NCBI GenBank assembly: GCA_964370715.1
Contig: CAYJKJ010000002.1
Coordinates: 128,712 to 192,711, forward strand
Length of the DNA: 64,000 nt
Direction of reading: 5' to 3'
Origin: CAYJAY01 sp964370715
GTDB lineage: Bacteria; Bacillota; Clostridia; Oscillospirales; Ruminococcaceae
Below, in pieces: positions 55,329 through 63,178 of the stretch. The position numbers and the translations under genes were made by a program. Positions within the stretch are counted from its first letter, which is position 1; the number at the start of each line of letters is the position of its first letter. Under the pieces are notes generated by a model, which saw nothing but the letters and a program-made list of their open reading frames with translations, had not been told where the DNA came from and searched no databases.

Positions 55329-55805
55329 ATGGGATTTTTCGGAAAACTAGCAGGACTTGGCGCAGTTGTAGGCGCAACGTTTGCAGCCGTTAAAGTTGCG
55401 CAAAAATACAACGAAAACAAAACAAAACAAGGTGACTATATCAAACCGGTGCGTGAAGAAAGCATTCAAGAGGTTTTGGGGGATGTAAAAAAAGCCGCAA
55501 TTGATGTTTATAGCGAAACTTCGGAAAAGCTTAAAACTTCGGTTGAGCAAGCCGCCGGAGCGGTTGGCATCGATACAACCGAACTTGGCGAAAAGGTAGG
55601 AGCTGCCGGAAAAGCCGTCGCAGAGGCCGGAAACAAAGTCATCGACAAGATCGGGGAGGAAGCCCCAAAAGTGGCTGAGAAGGCAAAAGAAACGGCGGAG
55701 AAGGTCAAGAGCAAAGCTAAGTCAACTAAATCTCAAGTCGCCGCTAAAGCAGATGACGTTGCAGATGCTGTTGAGGATGCCGTTGAGCAAGCAGTAAAAG
55801 AATAG
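55329..55805 (+). CDS. YtxH-like small helical protein
   Basis: A 158-residue protein with a short glycine-rich hydrophobic N terminus (FFGKLAGLGAVVGATFAAVK) and a long A/K/E/V-rich amphipathic region with repeated 11-residue periodicity (VAEKAKETAEKVKSKAK). This resembles YtxH/LEA- or apolipoprotein-like proteins that coat membranes, often stress related. No catalytic motif is present. Confidence 0.65.
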   Translation: MGFFGKLAGLGAVVGATFAAVKVAQKYNENKTKQGDYIKPVREESIQEVLGDVKKAAIDVYSETSEKLKTSVEQAAGAVGIDTTELGEKVGAAGKAVAEAGNKVIDKIGEEAPKVAEKAKETAEKVKSKAKSTKSQVAAKADDVADAVEDAVEQAVKE

Positions 55806-55859
55806 TTTGTTTCTACGCTTTATTATCAAATAGTTTGACTGTTAAAATATCTAATCTTG

Positions 55860-55908
55860 AAAACATCCAACGTGAAAAAAACGTTCACATTGGATGTTTT
55901 GATTTTTA
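55860..55908 (+). terminator. terminator after the YtxH-like gene
   Basis: AAAACATCCAACGTG (55860-55874) pairs with CACATTGGATGTTTT (55886-55900), one mismatch, then GATTTTT. It may also act on the minus strand. Confidence 0.8.
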
Positions 55909-55920
55909 TCTAAATCGAAA

Positions 55921-55950
55921 AAAATCTATAGGCTTTAACCTATAGATTTT
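55921..55950 (-). terminator. terminator of the tRNA-Met/tRNA-Glu transcript
   Basis: AAAATCTATAGG pairs perfectly with CCTATAGATTTT around a 6-nt loop, directly after the tRNA-Glu CCA end, followed by T residues on the minus strand. Confidence 0.8.
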
Positions 55951-55951
55951 T

Positions 55952-56026
55952 TGGTGACCCGTACGAGAATCGAACTCGTGTTACCGCCGTGAAAGGGCGG
56001 TGTCTTAACCGCTTGACCAACGGGCC
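55952..56026 (-). tRNA. tRNA-Glu (TTC anticodon)
   Basis: A 75-nt gene with encoded CCA. Acceptor GGCCCGT pairs with ACGGGTC, the anticodon loop reads CTTTCAC with anticodon TTC, and the T arm has GTTCGATTC. It is the second tRNA of a two-gene transcript. Confidence 0.96.
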
Positions 56027-56055
56027 GTATGTTTGCGAGGTTTGTGCCTCGCATT

Positions 56056-56132
56056 TGGTAGCGGAAGCAGGATTTGAACCAGCGACACCCCGGGTATGAA
56101 CCGAGTGCTCTAGCCAACTGAGCTATTCCGCC
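56056..56132 (-). tRNA. tRNA-Met (CAT anticodon, elongator)
   Basis: A 77-nt gene with encoded CCA. Acceptor GGCGGAA pairs with TTCCGCT; anticodon stem CTCGG/CCGGG encloses TTCATAC with anticodon CAT; GTTCAAATC forms the T loop. A paired first acceptor base and the D arm AGCTCAGTTGG fit elongator Met; an Ile2 (lysidine) tRNA is less likely. Confidence 0.93.
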
Positions 56133-56177
56133 AAGTTGCTAAAAAACATCGAAAATGTTTTGTTGAAAGCAAGAATA

Positions 56178-56206
56178 ATTGTATCACTTTTTTCTTGCTT
56201 TGTCAA
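56178..56206 (-). promoter_or_regulatory. strong sigma-A promoter of the tRNA pair
   Basis: Minus strand: TTGACA (56206-56201), 17-bp spacer, TACAAT (56183-56178). The predicted start is about 40 nt before tRNA-Met. The two arms of an imperfect inverted repeat (AGCAAGAA/TTCTTGCT) lie within and after the promoter. Confidence 0.8.
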
Positions 56207-56275
56207 CAGTTTTTTTGATTTTTTCATATTTATTTTTATTAGCCGTTTATTTTAATACATTCTCGCATTTTAGCC

Positions 56276-56890
56276 CTATAGTATCGTAAATATTCTACCG
56301 GCTAGTGCGTAGATAGCCATCGCAAGCCCTGCAAAATACAGATACATTGCCGGTTTTCCTTTAAAAGGTGTTGGTATATCTCGGTTCATAACCTTTCGTT
56401 GACCCTCAACAACAAGCACAACCGCAAGCGCAAAGCCTATCGACGCCCCTATAGCATACGCCACGGTTGATTCTAGCGACATTCTAGCGGTAGCCGGAAC
56501 AACAAGGCTACTCACAACCGCAATGTTAAACGATGCTAGCGGAAGCGGTTCTAGCGCTTTTCTTGATATGTTAGACGGTAACACCTTTATCACGATAAAC
56601 ACAATTATATAAACAGGGATTATCGACAATATCGCAACGAGAGGCCGAAGGGGTTCTGCAAAATCGTTGCCAATCAAAAAGGAACGGTTTAAATAGTAGT
56701 ATATAACCGAGCTTAACGACGATACTATCGCCAACAAAACGGTGAACAACGTTGTGTCTTTTGTGTCGTCCATCATTGCAACAAGACGGCTTATCGCAAG
56801 TCCTCTTGATAATACAACGTTTTCAATAGTCATCGCTGTTAACGAAACAAGCACCAGCGAAACGACGGTTGAAAAAAATTCGTTTGTCAT
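56276..56890 (-). CDS. rnfA: RnfA-like membrane protein lacking Fe-S cysteines
   Basis: A 204-residue six-helix protein clearly of the RnfA/NqrE family: TIENVVLSRGLAISR at the N terminus, LPLASFNIAVVSSL in the middle, and YAIGASIGFALAVVLVVEGQ at the end. In RnfA, cysteines in the motifs LG-L/I-CP and NCA-V-LG bind the intramembrane [2Fe-2S] cluster with RnfE. Here those positions are S34 and I123, and the protein has no cysteine at all. It is last in the rpe-rnfD-rnfE-rnfA run; rnfB does not follow. Family membership is sure, an electron-transfer role is not. Confidence 0.85.
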   Translation of the reverse strand: MTNEFFSTVVSLVLVSLTAMTIENVVLSRGLAISRLVAMMDDTKDTTLFTVLLAIVSSLSSVIYYYLNRSFLIGNDFAEPLRPLVAILSIIPVYIIVFIVIKVLPSNISRKALEPLPLASFNIAVVSSLVVPATARMSLESTVAYAIGASIGFALAVVLVVEGQRKVMNRDIPTPFKGKPAMYLYFAGLAMAIYALAGRIFTIL

Positions 56891-56969
56891 CTTTTAAACC
56901 ATGCTCCTTTCTCGAACAAAATTTCATAATGCAAAGCACGGTTACGCTTATAGGTAAAATCAACGTTTT

Positions 56970-57641
56970 TCAAACTTCTCGTTCCTCCTTATAAGCAGAT
57001 CGTTTAACGGACGAAACTAGAATTTGGAAAAATCCCGAAATAATCGCAAGCGTCATAAATCCCCCAACCGTTGTTTTAAGTATTGGGAACAACACCGGCA
57101 TACCGGGAAGAAACAACCCAAAAATACGTGCTTCTCCGAAAAATTCACGTATTAAACCTATTAAACACACCGCAAACGAAAAACCAATCGAAATAAAAAC
57201 CGAGTTTCTAACGCTATCGTTAAATTTTTCTCTCTTATCGCTTTCCGCCGCAGCCATTATAATGCTGTCTAAAACAATGAGCGGCAAAAATCTATCCAAC
57301 CTTGCAACATCAAACGGGAAAAGTTGTTGCGCTAAAAGATATGCCGGAATAAACATAACGCTCGACATTAGTGCATATAGCGGAATACGTATCGTGTTGC
57401 CGATATAACCTATCGTGAAGTTGCCTAGCGTTCTGACCGAGATAATTATTATCGTCATCATTATCGAAATAACAAGAGAATTTCTCAAGCTTGTCGCCGC
57501 AATTATAACAGGAGCTAATCCAAGCCCCGTTACAAGCACCGGATTGTTTGCCAAAATAAAGTCTCGACTAATTCTTTCTTTAACCGAAAGAGCATACTTT
57601 CCTTGCTTGTAGCTCCCTCTTCTGCTTGATTTAAATATCAT
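56970..57641 (-). CDS. rnfE: RnfE-like membrane protein lacking Fe-S cysteines
   Basis: A 223-residue membrane protein of the RnfE/NqrD family, with NNPVLVTGLGLAPVIIAATS and RFLPLIVLDSIIMAAAES aligned to the usual NP-LGLCPTLAVTTS and IPLIVVNC-ILGRAEA motifs. The two cluster-binding cysteines are A43 and S126; the only cysteine is C159, elsewhere. The N terminus (SSRRGSYKQGK) is basic and longer than usual. Its ATG overlaps the rnfD stop (ATGA). Confidence 0.85.
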   Translation of the reverse strand: MIFKSSRRGSYKQGKYALSVKERISRDFILANNPVLVTGLGLAPVIIAATSLRNSLVISIMMTIIIISVRTLGNFTIGYIGNTIRIPLYALMSSVMFIPAYLLAQQLFPFDVARLDRFLPLIVLDSIIMAAAESDKREKFNDSVRNSVFISIGFSFAVCLIGLIREFFGEARIFGLFLPGMPVLFPILKTTVGGFMTLAIISGFFQILVSSVKRSAYKEEREV

Positions 57642-58609
57642 CGATCGTCACCCCCCAAATGTGTACGAAGGTTTCTTGTAAGAGAATACCTTCTATCGAG
57701 CAACGAAGAAATCGGCGACACCAACATCAAAGCGAATGCGCTCGAAAACTCAACCGCCCCATAATAGCTGAAAGCGCAGGTTATAACCCCAAGCGTTAGA
57801 CCGTAGATAATCTTTGATTTTGTGTTAGTTGGTGAAGAGCAAGGATCCGTTGCGATGAAAATACAGGTGAATATAAGCGAATCGGTCAACACTTCATATA
57901 AAACCGATTCCCCTCTAGAGGCTTGTATTCTCGGGAACAAAAATGCCCAAAGCGACACAACGGCGATAGTTAACACCGGAATGTGCCAGCTTATTGCGTT
58001 TTTTGCAATAAGAAAAACAAGGGCGGAAAAAAGAATAAGGAAACAGGCTGTTCCCATCGGCCCTATATAGTTTCCTATCAAAAGGTCAACAAAGCTAATC
58101 TGGGGAACGCCGCCCACCTTAAGCGTTGCGGCGGGGCTGTCGAACACCGCAACCGAAACTATATTGGTTAACGGCAGGTTGGTAAACGGCACGGGATATT
58201 TATACACAACGTCAAACCAGCATATTGCGCTTGCTGCATATCCAAAGGCTGAAGGATGGAACGGATAGTTTCCCGAACCTCCGAAAGCGTGTTTTCCAAG
58301 CACTATTGTAACAAGAGTTCCCAAAACGACAACATAGTATGGAGCGCTTGCCGGAAGCATCAACGTGAAAATTATAGCAAATGCAATGCTTGATATATCG
58401 GTTGCATCATATTCGAGTTCTTCACGTCCTTTTATTATAACAAAATCCGCAACAACAGCAGTTACAACCGAAATTAAGACGAGGATTGCGGGCCTTAATC
58501 CATAAAAATAAACCGACATAGCAACAAGCAAAAGGCATATCAAGATAATATCTTGAAAATGCCTGAAAGACGGATGCAATACACGTTGTTGTTTTCTAAG
58601 TCTAGCCAT
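57638..58609 (-). CDS. rnfD: RnfD/NqrB-like membrane flavoprotein subunit
   Basis: A 323-residue protein with about nine membrane segments. It keeps strong RnfD motifs: LGKHAFGGSGNYPFHPSAFG at 104-123 and FIATDPCSSPT at 251-261. The covalent FMN site of RnfD (D-x-x-S/T-G/S-A-T) is represented by DSPAATLK, with T162 as the likely acceptor, one residue shorter than usual. The start at 58609 lies 2 nt after the rpe stop with AAGGG upstream; a longer frame to 58699 overlaps rpe. rnfC upstream and rnfG downstream are missing. Confidence 0.87.
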   Translation of the reverse strand: MARLRKQQRVLHPSFRHFQDIILICLLLVAMSVYFYGLRPAILVLISVVTAVVADFVIIKGREELEYDATDISSIAFAIIFTLMLPASAPYYVVVLGTLVTIVLGKHAFGGSGNYPFHPSAFGYAASAICWFDVVYKYPVPFTNLPLTNIVSVAVFDSPAATLKVGGVPQISFVDLLIGNYIGPMGTACFLILFSALVFLIAKNAISWHIPVLTIAVVSLWAFLFPRIQASRGESVLYEVLTDSLIFTCIFIATDPCSSPTNTKSKIIYGLTLGVITCAFSYYGAVEFSSAFALMLVSPISSLLDRRYSLTRNLRTHLGGDDR

Positions 58610-58611
58610 TC

Positions 58612-59274
58612 TTAAACAACCCTTATAGCAGCTTGTTTTATATCGGCTATTGCTTTTGCTCGATCGCTTTTGTTGAAAACCGACGAACCGGCAACACAAA
58701 CATTTGCTCCGGCTTTTGCAACCTCAACCACCGTTTCGCTGTCTATACCGCCATCAACTTGTATAAGGAAATCCGAAAGCCCTAGCTTTTCGACTTCCTC
58801 TTTAATTTCAGAAATTTTAGGACACTGATGTTTCATAAAGCTTTGCCCGCCAAACCCGGGTTCTACCGTCATCACCAAAACCATATCGATATCTTTAAGG
58901 TATTTAAAAACAGCCGATGCCGGTGTGTTTGGTTTAACCGAAAGCCCTACTTTTAATCCAAAGCTTTTAATCAGTTTTATCGTTTGCTCAATATCATCGG
59001 TAGTTTCAACATGAAACGTAATTATGCTAGCTCCGGCTTTTGCAAAATCTTTTATATAGTTAATCGGGTGGGATATCATCAAATGAACATCATACACCGC
59101 TTCAACTCTTTTTGAGACCGACGAAAGAACCGGCGCACCAAACGATATATTAGGAACAAAATCCCCGTCCATAACATCGAAATGTATCCATTCCGCTCCG
59201 CCGTTTAAAACATCTTTTATCTCTTCACCAAGTTTCGAAAAATCACTTGCCAAAATTGAGGGGGAAACAATCAT
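58612..59274 (-). CDS. rpe: ribulose-phosphate 3-epimerase
   Basis: Pentose-phosphate enzyme interconverting ribulose 5-phosphate and xylulose 5-phosphate. The 220-residue TIM-barrel protein has SPSILASDF, the metal-binding H31 and D33 in IHFDVMDGDFVPN, HLMISHP, VMTVEPGFGGQSF and the second catalytic aspartate in QVDGGI. GGAGAG precedes the ATG. It is in the same transcript as the rnf-like genes. Confidence 0.96.
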   Translation of the reverse strand: MIVSPSILASDFSKLGEEIKDVLNGGAEWIHFDVMDGDFVPNISFGAPVLSSVSKRVEAVYDVHLMISHPINYIKDFAKAGASIITFHVETTDDIEQTIKLIKSFGLKVGLSVKPNTPASAVFKYLKDIDMVLVMTVEPGFGGQSFMKHQCPKISEIKEEVEKLGLSDFLIQVDGGIDSETVVEVAKAGANVCVAGSSVFNKSDRAKAIADIKQAAIRVV

Positions 59275-59335
59275 ATAAACTCTCCATCTTGATACATTTT
59301 GTAATCATTATAGTTTGTCACACACTATATCAATT

Positions 59336-59364
59336 ATATTAACAAAATTATGTCAAAACGTCAA
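59336..59364 (-). promoter_or_regulatory. candidate promoter of the rpe-rnf run
   Basis: Minus strand: TTGACG (59364-59359), 17-bp spacer, TAATAT (59341-59336). Further boxes (TTGACA at 59356-59351, TATAAT at 59312-59307) overlap it, so the exact start is open. The -35 lies over the stop of the upstream gene, so rpe can be expressed apart from the two-component genes. Confidence 0.45.
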
Positions 59365-60134
59365 TTTAAAGATTGCAAACCTATATCGATATCAAGGCTG
59401 CTCATTATGCAAGAAAGCGAATAAGCATGAGGCAACGTTCTGTCGTTTTCGCCGTCCGAAAGCGCAACTATCTGGCCCACCGAATTCGACATCACTATAT
59501 TAACCAACGCATCCCCAAGGGGCGCGTCGGTTTGCAAAACTGTTTTTTCTTCGTTTAGGTCGGACAACGTTCCTTTTGACACAAACGTTTCGGCCGAATC
59601 GATACAACCAAATATGTATACCTCATCCCCTTCAACCAAGCTAAACATCGTTGAAACGGTAGAGGGTCTTAAGTTCACAGTGCTTATGTTGATGCTGGCA
59701 AAGCTCATCTCTTCGTTGTGGTTAAGCAGGGTGAATTCAACCTGTTCGCCGCTTGCGAGAGTTACCATATTTGTTTCGATATTATCTATAGCTGCATAAG
59801 GAATAACAACTACACCGCTTGACGAAACGATAACCCCCACATAGTTTTTCCCTTGATTTGTTATAACAACGATCGACGGGATAACCTCTCGGTTAACATC
59901 AACAACGATAGCGCTGTTACCGCTCGAGGCAACCTCTTTGTTATCGGTGATTAAAACCGAGGAAGTCGCTATGTATTCCTCTGGATTTGCAAACTGTTCG
60001 CTACCGTTTGCAAATTGATATATCAAAGAACCCATAACAACAACAGCTCCAAGCAGAAAAACAAGCAACACGCTAGTAAAAGAAATTAGATTGACTTGTG
60101 CTTTGCTTATTTTGTTTTTGATTTTATCTAACAA
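59361..60134 (-). CDS. membrane-anchored HtrA-like pseudoprotease
   Basis: A 257-residue protein starting at a TTG (60134), 16 nt after the kinase stop, behind AAAGGAG. One membrane anchor (about residues 15-40) is followed by an extracellular domain that tracks the HtrA/DegP trypsin fold: YVGVIVSSSGVVVIPYAAID at the place of the catalytic-His segment, LASGEQVEFTLLNHNEEMSF at the Asp segment, and LQTDAPLGDALVN where TDAAINPGNSGGPLVN is normal. His, Asp and Ser are all absent and GNSGG is deleted. No PDZ domain follows. It probably senses or binds rather than cuts. Confidence 0.7.
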   Translation of the reverse strand: MLDKIKNKISKAQVNLISFTSVLLVFLLGAVVVMGSLIYQFANGSEQFANPEEYIATSSVLITDNKEVASSGNSAIVVDVNREVIPSIVVITNQGKNYVGVIVSSSGVVVIPYAAIDNIETNMVTLASGEQVEFTLLNHNEEMSFASINISTVNLRPSTVSTMFSLVEGDEVYIFGCIDSAETFVSKGTLSDLNEEKTVLQTDAPLGDALVNIVMSNSVGQIVALSDGENDRTLPHAYSLSCIMSSLDIDIGLQSLN

Positions 60135-60150
60135 TGCTACAGGCTCCTTT

Positions 60151-61701
60151 CTATGTGTGGTTTGAGGGGGGCGAAAGCAAAGAGGAAATCCCGATTCTTT
60201 TGTTTTCCTCATGATGTGATGATGTTTGACTGCCGTTTTCATTCGCAAACAGCATTTTAACCGAGCTTGAGGGAGAAGGATCTGTTCTCAGTTTAACGGT
60301 GAACTTTGTGTATTCCCCTTCAACCGAGGCAACCGAGATTGAACCGCCCATTCTTTGAACCAAAGTTTTTGCGATATAAAGCCCGAGGCCCGTGCCTTTT
60401 TTATCGAGCGCTCTTGATTTATCGGTTTTGTAGAACCTTTCAAAGATCAAGGGTATCTCGCAAGCCGGTATACCGTTTCCGCTGTTTGTTACCGAAATAG
60501 AGGTCGTTTCAGGGTTGTTTTGAACAACATCTATCTCCAGTCTTCCGTATTCAGGGGTGAATTTAATCGCATTATCGATAAGATTATATATAACCTGATG
60601 AACTTTATCTTTATCGCAAAAAACGTAGGTCGGCTTTGCATCTAGGTCTACAACGTGTATCTTTTTGCTTTCTATTCGCAGTTCTGCCGAAATCATAACA
60701 TTTAAGATTATCTCCCAAATATTAAGGCTCTCGATGTTTATGTCCTGTTCGTTTGCATCAAGTTTCGAGATATCCAAAAGCGAAGATGTTAGCCTTGCTA
60801 AACGCCGAACCTCTGTGTTTGCAACGGCAAGATAATGGTCCTGCTGCGCTCTTGGAATCGTTCCGTCAAGAATTCCGTCGATGTATCCCCCTATCGTTGT
60901 CATCGGGGTTCGAAGTTCATGCGAAACGTTTGCAACAAAACTTCGCCGTGCCGATTCAAGCTCATCAAGCGACACAGCCATCGTGTTAAAAACACCGGCA
61001 AGCTTTCCGATTTCGTCCTGTCCGGTTTCGGTTACCCTTGCCGAGAAATCCCCTTCTGAAAAACTTTTTGCCGCAACCGACATCTCCTCAAGAGGTTGGG
61101 TTAATATCTTTGTTGCAAAATATATGATTATCGATGATGCCGCAAGCATTATAACCGACGACACAAAAAACAACACCAATAGTTGGAAAAGATATTCAAA
61201 CAAAGCTGTAACCGGGGTTGAGGTGAAGATAAACCCCAGCAAATCCTCTCCATAATAGATAGGTATTCCGTAGGTGTATTGAGCGCTTTCGGAGTAGAAC
61301 CCTCCAAGGTAGCCGACTTCGCTAAATTCCAAATCCGAAATCGTTTCTCCCAAAACCATTGTAGGAATCAGCCTTGTTGAATAATCGCAATAGTATTCAT
61401 TTGAACAAAATTCAACATTTCCGACAACATCAGAAAACATAACTGTGTTACCGGTTGTGTTGTAAATCAACTCGAACGCCTCTTCAAGGTGGGGCCTTGT
61501 CAACATCTGCTGGTTATTCAGTTCATAATTTTCCGCAACAAGGGAAGCTCCTTTTTGCGCAGATGTTTCAAGAGACAACTGTTTTGATTGGCGAAAATCC
61601 TCCGACGCAAAGTATAACATCACCGCACCTAAAAGCGTTGTGCATATAACTAAGGTCAATGCGTATATCGAAAAGTATCTTCTAAAAAGCCCGTTTTTCA
61701 T
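60151..61701 (-). CDS. sensor histidine kinase
   Basis: A 516-residue two-membrane-segment kinase (segments near 10-32 and 168-195), with an extracellular sensing part of about 130 residues, HAMP (197-250), phospho-acceptor H261 in NVSHELRTPMTT, and an ATPase domain with DNAIKFT and GTGLGLYIAKT. The C-terminal 35 residues are a hydrophilic tail that is unusual for the class. It forms a pair with the response regulator 4 nt upstream and with the HtrA-like gene downstream. The stimulus is unknown. Confidence 0.92.
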   Translation of the reverse strand: MKNGLFRRYFSIYALTLVICTTLLGAVMLYFASEDFRQSKQLSLETSAQKGASLVAENYELNNQQMLTRPHLEEAFELIYNTTGNTVMFSDVVGNVEFCSNEYYCDYSTRLIPTMVLGETISDLEFSEVGYLGGFYSESAQYTYGIPIYYGEDLLGFIFTSTPVTALFEYLFQLLVLFFVSSVIMLAASSIIIYFATKILTQPLEEMSVAAKSFSEGDFSARVTETGQDEIGKLAGVFNTMAVSLDELESARRSFVANVSHELRTPMTTIGGYIDGILDGTIPRAQQDHYLAVANTEVRRLARLTSSLLDISKLDANEQDINIESLNIWEIILNVMISAELRIESKKIHVVDLDAKPTYVFCDKDKVHQVIYNLIDNAIKFTPEYGRLEIDVVQNNPETTSISVTNSGNGIPACEIPLIFERFYKTDKSRALDKKGTGLGLYIAKTLVQRMGGSISVASVEGEYTKFTVKLRTDPSPSSSVKMLFANENGSQTSSHHEENKRIGISSLLSPPSNHT

Positions 61702-61705
61702 TTAA

Positions 61706-62389
61706 TTACCTGGTTTCAAATTTGTATCCGACTCCCCAAACGGTTTTTAAACTCCAGTCTGACGAAACTCCTTCAAGTTTCTCGCGCAAGCGTTTAATGT
61801 GTACGTCAACTGTTCTCGAATCTCCGAAATATTCAAAACCCCAAACTTCATCTAGAAGTTGATCCCTTGTGAAAACCCTGTTAGGATTTTTCGCAAGATG
61901 ATATAAAAGTTCAAATTCTTTTGGCGGAGTATCGATAGTTATTCCGTCTACTTTAAGTTCATAGCAACCTATGTCAATTAATAGTTTGTCATATTGGATT
62001 AGGCCGCTGTCTTCTTCCGGCTGGGTCCGGCGCAATACTGCTTTAATGCGGGCTATGACCTCTTTGCTGTCAAACGGCTTAACGATATAATCGTCTGCGC
62101 CAAGGTCTAGACCCATGACTTTATCAAAAGTCTCCCCTTTTGCTGTTAGCATTATGATGGGGACTTTTGAAAATTCTCGAATTTTTCGGCAAGCTTCAAA
62201 ACCGTCCACAACCGGCATCATCACGTCCATTAAAATCAAAGACGGATTTTCCTTTTTGGCTGTTTCGATAGCCTCCGCACCGTTTCCCGCAATAAAAACG
62301 ATGTAACCCTCTTTCTCGATGTACAAGCGGAGAAGTTCGCAGATGTTTTGCTCATCGTCGACAACGAGCACTTTAACTGTAGTTTGCAT
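61706..62389 (-). CDS. OmpR-family response regulator
   Basis: A 227-residue DNA-binding regulator with receiver residues D11-D12, acceptor D55 in LILMDVMMPVVDG and K in IVKPFD, and a winged helix (TVDVHIKRLREKLE, GVGYKFE). It is first in the transcript with its kinase and the HtrA-like gene. It is distinct from the PhoB at 2 kb. AAAGGGGAATACT precedes the ATG. Confidence 0.93.
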   Translation of the reverse strand: MQTTVKVLVVDDEQNICELLRLYIEKEGYIVFIAGNGAEAIETAKKENPSLILMDVMMPVVDGFEACRKIREFSKVPIIMLTAKGETFDKVMGLDLGADDYIVKPFDSKEVIARIKAVLRRTQPEEDSGLIQYDKLLIDIGCYELKVDGITIDTPPKEFELLYHLAKNPNRVFTRDQLLDEVWGFEYFGDSRTVDVHIKRLREKLEGVSSDWSLKTVWGVGYKFETR

Positions 62390-62694
62390 AGTATTCCCCT
62401 TTCCCTTTATTGATACAATACTAACACAGTTATTTTAACAAAATATAAACAACTGTCATAGTATTTATAAACATTATAATAAAACCGGTATTTTTTTGAA
62501 AAAAATCGCAAAATTAAAAATATTTTTATATTTTTATTATAAATATAAAAAAAGATATAGTCAACTTGATATATTCTATGATATAATATTTTAAACTAAA
62601 AAAATTGAAAATTCAATGTTTTTTTAGTAAGTCTGCACTTGAAATTAGCAAAAAATTTAAATTTTAGTGCAAAAAAAATTTTGAGGAGTATTGA
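62390..62694. other. AT-rich divergent promoter region
   Basis: No gene seen. It must carry the promoters of the response regulator (minus) and the DUF1622 gene (plus). On the plus strand TAGTCA (62558-62563), 18-bp spacer and TATAAT (62582-62587) form a weak promoter, followed at about 62600-62627 by a small hairpin (ATTGA/TCAAT) and seven T residues that could act as an attenuator. Confidence 0.4.
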
Positions 62695-63111
62695 ATGGAG
62701 TTTATTTTACACAATTGGGAAGAGTTATTTATTGCGATCATTATGTTTTTTGTCCATATCCTTGAGATCATCTGCGTTTTCGTTATCGTTGTTGGCGCTA
62801 TTAAGTCTTTCATCAAGTACATAAAAAAGGAGCATCGTTTTATAATCAGAATCGAACTTGCAAAAGCAATGGCTCTGGGGCTTGAATTTAAGCTTGGTAG
62901 CGAAATTTTAAGAACGATAGAGGTTAGAACGTTTACCGAAATTTTAATTGTTGGGTCGATTATTCTGCTTTGCGCCGCTATGAGCATACTTATCCATTGG
63001 GAGATAGGAACGCTTCAAGAAGCTCAAGAGAGAGTTGCAAAACTCGACGGTGTTATAACCGAAGAGGAAAAGCGACACGCAGAAGAGATAACCGAACTTA
63101 TAGAAAATTAA
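62695..63111 (+). CDS. DUF1622 family membrane protein
   Basis: A 138-residue protein with two or three membrane segments (about 10-40, 80-102) and the DUF1622 pattern AMALGLEFKLGSEILRTIEV. The C-terminal 30 residues form an added charged helix. The function of the family is unknown. GAGGAGT precedes the ATG and a strong terminator follows. Confidence 0.85.
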   Translation: MEFILHNWEELFIAIIMFFVHILEIICVFVIVVGAIKSFIKYIKKEHRFIIRIELAKAMALGLEFKLGSEILRTIEVRTFTEILIVGSIILLCAAMSILIHWEIGTLQEAQERVAKLDGVITEEEKRHAEEITELIEN

Positions 63112-63128
63112 TTTTTAAAAACCGAAAC

Positions 63129-63171
63129 AAAACTCGACGCTTATGAATCCATCTCTTAAGCGTCGAGTTTT
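63129..63171. terminator. bidirectional terminator
   Basis: A perfect 14-bp stem (AAAACTCGACGCTT at 63129-63142 and its complement at 63158-63171) with A and T tracts on the outside. It ends both the DUF1622 gene and the convergent repeat gene. Confidence 0.9.
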
Positions 63172-63178
63172 TTATTTT

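Noticed and set aside
55935..56117. 60-codon minus-strand frame over the tRNA genes
   Set aside because: Covers two well-folded tRNAs; not a protein gene.
60151..60248. 38-residue N-terminal extension of the HtrA-like protein
   Set aside because: It overlaps the kinase gene and has no ribosome site; the TTG at 60134 with AAAGGAG fits better.
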